Assembly (NCBI GenBank): GCA_025024175.1
Contig: QCXZ01000003.1
Location: 17,380,392 to 17,444,391, forward strand
DNA from: Rhyzopertha dominica
Taxonomy: Eukaryota > Arthropoda > Insecta > Coleoptera > Bostrichidae
DNA: 64,000 bases
Direction: 5' to 3'
Shown: piece by piece, positions 39,501 to 51,500 of the stretch
How the letters are laid out: the number at the start of each line of letters is the position of its first letter
Position numbering within the stretch: the first letter of the stretch is position 1
Notes under the pieces: model-generated
The model's input: only the letters and a program-made list of their open reading frames with translations
Told to the model about the DNA's origin: nothing
Databases searched by the model: none
Position numbers and translations under genes: made by a program

Positions 39501-42500
39501 CATTACTTAATCGTTAAAAATTGTTGTTGGGGGTGTTGGATATAATAACACAATGAATTTTTACGGCAACTTTTCGAAACTATATTGTTTCTTCTTCAGG
39601 CCTGAAAGGAATGCAACACAATAAATTACTAACAGTGTCATTATAATAAAATTAGAGTATAAAACATGAGCACAAAAATGGTTCGGATCAATCAAGTCGT
39701 TCAAGAATCAATACCGAGAATGAGTTACCGAGTTGTTAAACCTGTTTAAAGACAGCTGCAACACGTGTCGTGTGTCCCGTAACCATAATACCAAGACAAA
39801 TCAGATATGCTCACCAGCGACTGACAACGTTGGTGAATGAAGTCAATCCGTGACTAGTGCGATAATCTGATAAGTATCATCCTAGGTAACTATAGTCTGT
39901 GAGATGAAGGTTGATCCTCACGTCATAAATCTAAAGCATGTGGTTCAAATCGATTGAAAGTCACTGTCAAATTTTGTCAGTGGTGTGCTGTTTAGCGGGC
40001 TACAAATTATACATATTGTGTATTGCTGGTGGCGCATGTGCATGGGCGTACCGAAGGGGCCAGCTGGACCTGTACTGCCAACTCTGGGCTTTTTCCGCCT
40101 TCCATACATTTAGCTGATTAATTAAGTACGTATTTACGAAATTATTAATGAAGTAAAATTTATAGATAAGCGAATTTTACAATTTTCATCCAGAACCCAT
40201 ATTTGACCTAAGCAAATGACATTCAATAAGTCGTTGTCAAACGGTTTCCAAGGTTATTTTGGCTAGGTGTCATAATATGAATTCTACTTAGCTCAGCTCT
40301 TCTAATATGTTTTCATATAGGGATTGTTCAACTATGCATGATTCTGTTATGTGGAATACACAGAATTGGTCACACGTTTGTATTTGGCGGTAACTCCAAT
40401 CTTCTTAGTACCAAATTTCAAAATTAATACAGAGAATCAAAAATATCAGTTATTTCGAGCAAAAATCCATCCGAACTAAGAGTTATGAAAGTCTATTTAA
40501 CGTAAGTTAAGTACAGTAGTATTATAAGCACGAATTAAAACCCGGTGTGCTGTTAAAATGTAAGTATACAAAAGACTTTTTGAAAACGGATTAAATATAT
40601 TTCAGTTTATTTAAATGAGGCTTAATTTGGTTAAAATATTAAGTGCTAGACTCAGTCTAAATAAAAGATGGTATATTCTGTACTGTGTTCATAACAAAGC
40701 ATGTCTTGCATAATTTTATGCAACTATCTAATCCTGATTTTACACAGTACCTACTCATAATGTGTACAAAATCGTTGTCGAAAATTGAGATGTAATATGC
40801 TATCATTTTAGTGATGTGTTGCGGTGTCTGGTTATTATCTCGCATTTATATAATCGACCCAACAGCACTATTTTCGATTTATGCCCTGGTCATTATTTTA
40901 GCCAAAGAGCAAAAAGAAGTACTCACATTTGATCTATTTAAAATATCAGATCAATGCGATCACGGTTTTTAATCCAAAATTTGCTAATATCCAAGTTTAA
41001 TGGAGCATTATCGATATGCTCATATTCAGTTTCAGATGACGATATTAGTCGGTTTAAGCACATAAACTATGCATTTATGATTAAAGTTGAAAACATAAAT
41101 TACTTTTATGTCACATAAAAACTGCCGCAAAAGTAATAATCGAAGTATAATTTACATTGCCATCATAAGATTAATTGAACTTAAGGAAAAACTACATTTG
41201 TAATAATTTATACTGTGCGTTTAATTGTTAATCCTTGCAGATTTCGTTATAGTCAAGTAAATTTCGTAAAAATTTTTAACACACGTTTTTAGCGATATTC
41301 AGCCATTTTTGCNAATCAATGACAGTCAGCAAGATGAAGATAATACATGAAAGGATTTTTGCAGCTTGAGAACAATAAGAAATGATGATTTTAAAATATG
41401 CACAAATTTGAGTAAAATTATATGTATGAGTAAAAATTGTTAGAGGTAAAACGACTATCAATTTAATGCTGATTGATGGAGTTTGGCCAGTTGACGCATA
41501 ATGCTGAGGCTTATAACTTATATTTCTAAGTTCAACTAAGATTAGCTAAACCAGCAGCTTAAATCATGACAGTCTTAGGTACTATTTCACGACCAGGTTG
41601 TTTCCTCATTCTCAGTTCTGATAATTTTTTTAATCTATAACTTAAATTTCTGAAGCTTCTAATGCAAAAAATTGAAACTAAAAAGCGCATCGGTTAATTA
41701 ATTATTTGATGTGTGCAAATTCCAAATCATAAAACGTGGTTCTATTAGTAAATGCTTAACGCGAAATTTATATTTCTTTGGTAGTTCGTTTGACATTACT
41801 ATTGATTATGTGGATCACGGATCTTTATTCTTCCAAATAAAATGTATCTACTTATCTTTTGTTAATGATTGCGCTAAATATCGCCCAACTGAGATCATCA
41901 ATAATTGAGTTAGGGATAAACGAGCTTTTGAGAACAGTATATAAAACAACATAAAAAAACTTGGGCCTTCACAGAAAATGTTTTAAGTCACCTTGCAGAA
42001 AATTAACGAAGATTGTTCATTAAATAAATACTTCGTTAATTACTTAGGTACATAATCCGATAAAGGCACATTTTTATTTATGTTGAATTATTCAGTAAGG
42101 GAAATTCCTGCTTTGCCCCCCCCTTAAACCAAAAGCTGGGTACGCCCATGCGCATGTGCAAAGGGGAAGATCTGGATATTATGCATTACTTATTCGCACT
42201 AGTGTTGCTGCAAAATGCCGAACGCCGATGAAAATCAAGATAAAGCGATACAAGCGACACGTAGACGACAAAGTTGCGTTACTTTAAAATCTCCTAAACA
42301 CCTAGGTATATAAACGATGAGTTAAACATGAAGAAATAGTAGGAAGGATGGTTTCAGCAATTGAAATGGTACGCAATCGCGATCAGCGTAGCCAACAAAT
42401 TTCCAGAAGTGCAAACTGCAATCTTCACGACCGTTATTGGTCCTGACGCAGCTAAAATTTATAACACGTTTAACCAGAGTCAGAAAGAAAAAAATAGTCA

Positions 42501-45500
42501 AAGAATATTTTGTCGAGTACTTTGTGCCAAAAATAAATATCATATACGAAAGATATGTGTTTAATAAAACAACGCCGATGAAGTGAACTGTTTGATGAAT
42601 TTTTAACTTCTCTAAGAAACAAAAGTTAGCACTGCGAATTTTGACCACTACAAGAGAGAATATGCAAAATTATATAATATTTCCTAACCATGATTCAAGA
42701 CAAATACAGATTTAATATTCGTTACAAATCCCAGTTATTCGAAACAGGTTTAGTTTCGTAGAACACTGATAAATAAGTCTTACAGTCCTACACTTCTCAA
42801 ACTAACAGATCGGATGTTCTCAACTGATTTATGGTTGTTCTTAATTATTGATTTGTTGTTGTTCTTATCTATCTATCTTATCTATTGGTAATGAATAGCA
42901 GAGTTCTCTGGAAATTATTAAATAATAATAATAAATAGTAATAAAAAATTTAATATAAACTAATTGTTTTCTCACGCTACACAACTCTGTATCTATGTTT
43001 ACGATATGTCAAAATGTCTTTAGGTTTTTAATTTAGTCATACTTGTTAAGCCACCAAAGAAGGACGCTTGGCCGCTGAATTGCTGGTATTTGGCTTTGCC
43101 AAAAATATAAATTTGAAGTTGGATCAAAAACAAGTGTTTTATACAATCTATTGGCAGGGCTAGATGGTAAGCGCCACAGAACGTACCCCACGTATCCAGG
43201 TCATTCTGCACATCGCCACTTCATTGTCAAACCGATCAGAATGTTTTAGGCTATTTTAATAACTGCTTCATTAATACGACTTTCTTGTTCTTTAAGATCG
43301 TGAACGTTAAAACTAACAACGATGGGTTTAAGGAGGAAGGTATTATGCATCCTTCTATATCAGGACAACATGCTGTTCAACAGGAATTATATGTGGAGTG
43401 TGGAATCGATCCGACTACAGTTTGCTTCGTCGAAACTCATGGCACTGGCAAGTAATTGTCTGAATAATGGGATTATTAGTTGCTAACTTGTTTATTCTTT
43501 ATTAAAGGGACCAAAGTTGGAGACCCTATAGAAATGAAAGCAATCGAGAATACTTTCTTACAAAATAAGAGAACGACGCCGCTGTTTATTGGATCAACTA
43601 AATCTAATATGGGACATGCAGAGCCAGCAGCAGGACTTGTTTCGATTATAAAGGTACGAGCTGCTGCATTATTTTACTATTATAAATTCACCTGCAATTG
43701 GGTATTATCACTTTTTTTTTAAATTACGTATAATAAATCTTGAAGGACATTTATGTTGTACGCCATGTTAAAAAAAAACAAATAAAAATATTTGTAGGTA
43801 GAGAATTTCAGGTCTAAAATTCGAATCTTAGGAGTCACCGTCAAAACGCTTCTATCCAAGGTTATTCAACTCGTGACGTCAAGTGTCTCCTAAGTCGTAA
43901 ACATTACCGTGGAACGTGCTGTTTAATGATGTGGTATCATTCTTATATAGGAAAAGCTTTTGTGCGGGGTTTATTGAAAGGCCGGTATAAGAGGTCGCAT
44001 CAAAAAGTGATTTATTCAGCTTTACAAGCATCTATTATGTATGGCAAAAAACAAGTGTTGTTTTGTATTTGACTGTAAGAGTACATCAGTCAGTACCGCT
44101 AACAAAATTTTTGTAACCGTTCCTCAAATTATCAACGTAAGAAAAGTGGTTTAAGGCCACTAGGCGTGATATGCCGAAATGGCAAAGTTTGTTTTTCTGT
44201 TGTGAAGATCATTTTAATGTAAGTTTTATTATTCTTTTTGAGGTTATAGGTGTTTACCATACAGTTCTCATTTTGTTATAGCTGGAAGAAGATATGGAGA
44301 ATTATATGCGTTTTAAGTTGATAGGGGAAAATGTTATAATAAAGAATGACGTTGTTCCCCATATATTCGATTGTCAGGCAAGCCGTAAGTGAATCCGAAA
44401 ATAAATGGCAATTAATATTTATTCTGACCTCTAAAATAAATGTCAAGTTTATGATAAATTTTGCATTCTCACTTTTTTATGTTTACAAACAGTATGTCAC
44501 CAACAACCCATTGTGATCAAATCTTCAATGTTACGTTAATTGGACAATAAGTACACCATGCTGTTGCTTTTACGTTCCTTATCTCTGCCGAGTTGAACCG
44601 CTCGTCGCTCTTCACAAAGTCCATAACCACGAACATGTCTAGGGTTGGGAGATTATTTGAACACGCCCTAACGAAGCCTTCAGAAGTTATAACTCATAAG
44701 TACTTCACTTTTTCTTGGCGTATTTTAATTCGCTTGTCACAAAATTAACTCAAACAACAAACTGGTAAATTGACGGACTGACGCTAACGCGTGTCGCGCA
44801 GACCTCAGATGTAAACAAGCGGCCATTTACAAGACACCTGTCGTCACGGCCAATATGTTCCCGTTTTGACGGTCACTTAATATTCACATTTTGATGCATT
44901 AAAATACATCTTACGATAATTTTTTTTGGATTTCATAAGCTGTCACAGCTTTTTTGTGTATTAGACGCTACCTATTAATACGCAATTTAGTAAAATATAA
45001 ATAGGTACATGGTAAATACCCAATTAATTATAATCAAACAAAAATGTAAAATACATAAGTTCCTTAATTTTAATATACACAGCGTGATTTTATAAGTGAT
45101 GTCTTAAATTATTAAACTGCAGCATCTTAACAACACATGAGAATAATATATCGGTAGTATAATTCATTAATTTTCTTTAAAAAATAAAACCCCCAACATC
45201 CGGACCCCCTTCGGCATCACTGACCGCACTTGACCGTTTTTTTTTGATATACCTGAGCAATAATCTATTGTAGTGTACTGACTTACCTACGTCTATAGAC
45301 GGACCTACATTTTCGCGTACAAATTTAGTCTCTTTAAACTTACAAACCATCGTGAAAATAAAAAAAAAACGAAATCTGTCATTTTTCTTAAAATGATATG
45401 AAGTACTATAGGTTTAAGCAGAGCCGTCACTTTCTCAGTCACGTAGTATACTACATAAGAGGAAATATGTCATAAAATTTAACCGCTTCTAAAACTCACC

Positions 45501-48500
45501 CAATCCAATAGCTTCTATCATGTACCCCTGTTTTCCAAAATGCAATTGTTATATAGTGAAGATTATAAAAAGCTTTTTGTAAAATCTTGTACAAGGTTTG
45601 CGGTAGCGAAGCAAACAAACAAACAAAATATCACTTTTTTGATGTATTTGTAAACAACCATACTTTAAAATTAAATATAAATTTTATCAACCGTATTCTT
45701 TAATAAGTGTTACTTCAACAATATAAAAATTTACAATTATTTTTATGTACGGAAAAATTATGACTTGATAACTTTTTTTAACAAAATCGAAGGGTACTAG
45801 TTATTAAGCGATTCGGCGTTTCCAATCTTTTCTTGCAAGATTTCAGTTGTGTTAATTTGAATCAAATTAACCAAACTTTTCATGTATCCACACAAAACAA
45901 AATTCACGCGGATTTAAGTCGGGTGACTTAATTGCAGGTCTATTTTGGAGCAATCCAACGTACCGAAAAAATTTTCATTCGGCTAATCGTTTACATTATA
46001 GCATGGCGCACCATCGTGCAGTACCACACAATTACCCGCATATCCAACGGTTAATCTTTAAATGGTTAAAAAATAATCTTAATATCGTTCTTTGCTTAAT
46101 CGTTGTGGTATTATGTAAGGTGCGATAAGAGGACCGCTTACTATTCCAACCAAAACATTTAGCAAAAATTGGAGATACAAATTCGTTTTGATTAGCCCAG
46201 GTATGCGTATTAACTGTAAAAAAAACTTTTTCTCTCATAAATCCGACTTTCACTAGTTGGTAATACGTATAATAAAGAAATTAGTTGTTCATTTACTTTT
46301 GAAGTGCCTACTGGCAAAATTGACATCTTTAAAGCAAATCGTTGGTTTTAAAAAGCTGAACCTTCCTTACGTTATAAGGATGCAATGTTTGTTTAAGTAA
46401 TCGCCGCATTATCATACTCGACACTCCATGATGCAAAGTCATTCGTGGACTCAGCTAATTTTTAATATTCTCCGAAACAGCTTCCTCCACGTTTGCAGCC
46501 CGATCGTTGTGTACCATTGCACTTGGCACTGTTCGGTAGGAGTATTTTTTAGTATTGCCGCGAGACCAGACAAGACGAGATAACGTCCCATTTTATCTTG
46601 TCTCGAATATCGAGATAAAAATTTGTCGAGACAAGACGAGATAGGGATCGAGACAAGACGAGATAGGGATCGAGACAAGACGAGACTTCTTCTATCTCGT
46701 TCTGTCTCGAGTTTGTCTCGCGTTAACCTACACCTATGTATAGGCGTTTTCTGAATATTACCTTGCAGCGAAATTGGCCGAAAGTTTTGCCCTAGTTACG
46801 ACAATGTTGGTAGTTGGTATACGTGTTCCATAAAGGATAAATTTTTCATGTCACTTGAAAATTTCACGTCATAATTTTTTAAGTAACCCACCTAAATCAG
46901 AAAATGTTTTGGTTTAATGTGTGTTCTTAGAAACACTTATATTTTTTGTTTAGTAAACAAATGGTGCCTTATTACCTAGCTACTAATATATTCATTTCTA
47001 GAAAATACCTACTGCGCAATGTATAATATTTGTAGTTATGTATTCAGTGTGTCCCTAAAGTTCCGGAACAAGCGATTATTTTGGAAACAGAAATTAAAAA
47101 AAAACTCTGAAACACAAGCTGAAGAAGCACGTCAACTTTTTTATTTTTTCTAAAATTTTTTTGCCTATGTAATTGTTCTAAAATCTGCCACATGGCGACA
47201 CCACAATCAAAGTCATGTTTTTTAAATTGGTAACCCCTATTTATTATTGTATTTTGAATAGCTACCGTTTTCCTAAGTTGGTTGCATTAGAATTTTTTTG
47301 AGAAAAGCCCTTTTTCCTGCCGCCGAACTAGATTTTGGTAATTGAAGAACTTTTGTTTTCAAAGCAATGTTTTTTAATTATCGCCTATTTTAACCTAATT
47401 GAATTTTGTGCCAAAACCTTTGAGACATATGTACGTTATTTGCCTAAATACCACATGTTTTTCAAATTTGATTGACATTAGTAGGGGCGCGCACGCCGCC
47501 CTGTTCGGTGGGAAATAAAACTGCTTTCTCAAAAAAAAATTCTTGTGCAATCCCCACATGTGGGGCACATCAGTGTACTCAAGAAAACGGCAGCTATCCA
47601 AAAATGCAATAAAAGTAGGGGTTGCCATTAAAAAAACATGACTTTGATTGTGGCGCCGCCATGTAGCAGATTTTCCAACAACTACGTACGTAGGCTAAAG
47701 AATTTCTAGAAAAATTAAGAGGATGACATGTTTTAGCGTTTAAAAAAAATACCGTTTCCAAACTAATCGCATGGTCCTGGACTTTGGGGACACACTGTAT
47801 ATCTACCTACGGTACCTACCCGAAGTGTATCATCTTTTGGAACGCTTACGATGTTTCGAGACATCTCGTCTTGTCTTGTCTTGCTCCTATCTCTACAATA
47901 TTATCTTGTCTTGAAAATCGAGAAAAATTTCTGTCGAGATGAGATAAAACACAGGTAAGACGAGAAAAGACGAGACTAGATGCTCAAATTATCTCGTCTC
48001 GCGGCAACACTAGTATTTTTTAACATAAAATCGTTTCGCTTGGGCAAAGTTTCCATGAGCTCCTCCACAATATCAACATATTCAGTTTTTAGAATATGAC
48101 GGCATTTTTACATAATGAAATCAATGAGCACATGTAAATAAATGTTGCTTGAATACTGATGCAATAACTATGCGTACTTAAAAACAAACATAATCAAGGT
48201 TTCTTACTGAAATGGCCAACTCATCATTTTCGAGAAAATGACATTAAAAAAATTGTTGCATTCATAAATTTAGTATTGTGTTATATTTGTTCTTATTATT
48301 ATTATTATCATTATAATTATAATTTGAATTACGATTTCATACATAAACGTTGGGTTATCTACATATGACATAATAAAATTTAAGGGAGGGACGATTCGAT
48401 TTTTTCTTTGCACAGGTATTTATTTTGCACCTAAGATCTCAGCTATTTGTCGAATAAGATTTGGTTCATGTGCTCTCATTTCGCTCTGACGACATAATGG

Positions 48501-51500
48501 GCTCATTTTTTCTGCATTTTACATCACTCTTTCGAATTTCCCTCTCGGTATAGCCACTATTTCACGTTTAATGCTGGTCTTAAGTTGAGCTAGGATGGCT
48601 CATCATTGTACACTTTGGATTTCAAATATACCTTCAAACAGAAATTTGAGGGTGTTAAATCTGCCGAACGCTGTGGGCCAAGAAAATCACCGCTTTTAGC
48701 GCATTTTCCTTTTATTCAAAGATGGCGTTATTGTCCGCACTTGGTCCGTTTGCCTGTCTGCCACACTGATAGAGTTAAAGGGACGGGCTTGTTGGATAGG
48801 TCTGGACCTAACGATGATCAACATGTACTTATTCTTTCTTTTTTTTAATTCCATGCAAGGACAATCCGTAAAAGCTTCTTTCTCCAGAAAGGCTTTTTTA
48901 AGTTTGTTTTATATTAAACGACTATGGATGAATGATTTCAAAAACTGAAAACTAACCCGTTCAGCTGATTAACTGTAACCGTACCAATCGGTCCTACCAA
49001 GTATGTAGTAACTTTAGTTTTTTGGCATATAAGACAGCCACCCAAAATTTTTCGGACGGTCCTCTCCATTTTCGGAAATCAAAAGTCGCGTTTAAGCTTG
49101 TTGAAGCATTTTCGCGCGCTGAAATGACCATTTTCTCCATGTTCCCCGTTAAGTATGTCAAATATGTGTTTTTTTGGCAACAGCAGTTTAGACCCTGGAC
49201 ACAGTAACTACGATTTGGGTATACAAAGTAATGTGTTAAAATAACCTTTCTTTGTATATGAAAATCATTGATGTCGGTTCATTCATTGCTACACGTGTAT
49301 AGCAATAGTACATCGAAAAAATTATCCATCGTTTCTACGAATAAATTGTTGCTTAGATGTACTCTTTTTAGCAAGGGAGGATTATTAAATTATTGTCTCT
49401 TAACTGTGTCAATTGTGGTCACTCTTTATCAAAAGATCCCGATGAGAGTGCAACGGTCTTTCTCTTTGTTAAGATGTCGGCAAAGAATAGTAAAAACCGT
49501 AGAAACGAAGTTTATAGTTTAAGATCAAATCAGATAACACATTTATTGAGTTGCTGAATATGTTTGAATTGCTGCATAGTATTACAATTCTCATTATCCT
49601 AGCAGTTATTCGATTCAATTCAAACGTTAATGGTTGTAATTAACCTAATGTTTTCTTCAAAATCTTGGTCGTCGCTTAAATTTCAGTTGTAGTAATTATG
49701 CCTAAACAAAGAAGTTCAATCGCGTGCTACCACTTTTACAAACCACCAAAGAATGCAAAATTTTGTTTGTTGATGTCAAGCTATAAATGAGGTTTTGATT
49801 GCCGAGCGAACATTTTGCGCCCTTTCGCCATACTGTTTTCAGTATTACCTTACTGTCAAAGATGCCAAGAGTTTGCTGCCGACAGTTGTCCTGTGCATGT
49901 ATTCATTCACTAAATACAATGACATAATCGATTTTTCACACGGCATCAATAAAACTTTTAAAATGAATAATTCATTCATAGTCACCTAGCCCGGAATTAT
50001 GATAGTTACCAACTATCGATTAATTCGATAGTATTTTTTATTCTGTAGTCCGCACTGTTATTATAAATGTGCTTACGCGAGATTTTCCTGCATGTATTAG
50101 TTGAAATCCTTTTTCTTTTGCCCTTTTTAGCATTAGTTTATAACAAGAAACAAAAATAATTAAGCATCCAAAGCCAAATACTNAAAATGCGGCAGATAAA
50201 GTTGTTTTTTTTTTTTATATTGAGATCAATCTTTGGGGAACGGGACGTTTCGTCGCCGCCGGTTCGAGGTGGCCGGTTCGAGATCGCCAGTTCGCAACCG
50301 GCCGTTTGGAACCAGGCCACTTCGCAGCCGGACCTTTTCGAAGCAGGCCGTTTCGCAGACGACTGTTTCTTCGCCAGAGCGATAACTACACTATATTTAC
50401 GACACAAATTTTAAAGCAAATGTCATAGAAGAAATTTGGGGATAATTATAGTATTCTATCCCCACTATAACATTTTGCAAATAAAACAATTATAAAATAT
50501 TTATTAGATCCAATGACCAAAAATGGCTTCGTTTCTGCAGTGAAGATTATACTTTTCTTTTATCCAAATATTAATGATTTTTTTTCTTTGAAGGAGTAAA
50601 TTTTTGAGTTTCACTCATTTCTTCGACGGAACCGACTCTTGATGTGATAATCTCCAATTCTTAGGTAAAAAGTATCTATTTAATTTCCCTTTTATTTTGA
50701 GGACCAGTCCGTTAACACTTATTGCTATTGGTAACTGGTAGTTAAGACTGCTTATTCACATACTTAAAAAGTACAATTTAGTGGAGATAAAGTAAGTTCC
50801 AGAATTTTTAATGCTGAAATTGTACTATTTTAGTAATAAAGTAATCATCTACTAATATTTCTGTATTCATTATTAACTGTTATCTTTATTTAGTTTTAAA
50901 TGACCTAATTTCCAGAGATAAAACTTTTTAGGGTAGCTGATACCTTTTTCTTCACTAATGGATACACGCCTTGTCATATATGAATATTTAAAAAAAAAAC
51001 TTGCCTTATATTGTAACTGCAGGATAGTACTTTCAGCACGTCCCATTTACAAATCCGACAAACATTACGAAGCAATGAAATTAGGAAAGGAGTTGCTTTT
51101 CAATTAATTTCTCATCCAGATTTTCTGTACCATAGACGTTTTTGTTACCTTTTATTCCTTCACTTGTTAAACTAGAATATTTTATCAAGTACTTTCTATC
51201 ATTTATTTGATCCGATTTATACATATAATAGATTATTTATTTAGTAACAAATCACATTTAAATAAGAAAAATAATTTCAGTTTCTAAAAATTAGTTGTTA
51301 TAGACAGATTTAGGTTTCTTAGTTTGGATGTATTATATTTTCTGCTTCCCTGTTAATTTTACAGTCATATTAATATTTAAGGACTGAATACATTATGATT
51401 TAGATAAAGTAGAGTAGTGTTTGAAAACTTCAGCAACAATACAGCATTATTTATAAACTTTGGTAATTTAAGTATATGATAATTTGAATACTTCTTTTAG

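Larger units (their letters stand above)
45830..48130 (-). pseudogene. Mariner-like (DUF4817-type) transposase relic, split by a nested element
   Basis: Minus strand, left piece 45830-46541: [54 protein letters not shown] and [12 protein letters not shown] (second catalytic Asp region). The right piece, 48021-48130, would hold the upstream part. The two are separated by the hAT-ended element 46550-48012. Many stops. Confidence 0.65.

Noticed and set aside
47395..47628. 77-codon minus-strand frame
   Set aside because: Lies across the spacer and arm of the foldback element; no recognisable domain.
50138..50414. Arg/Pro-rich frames on both strands
   Set aside because: They are translations of the GC-rich 15 bp terminal array, open by composition only.
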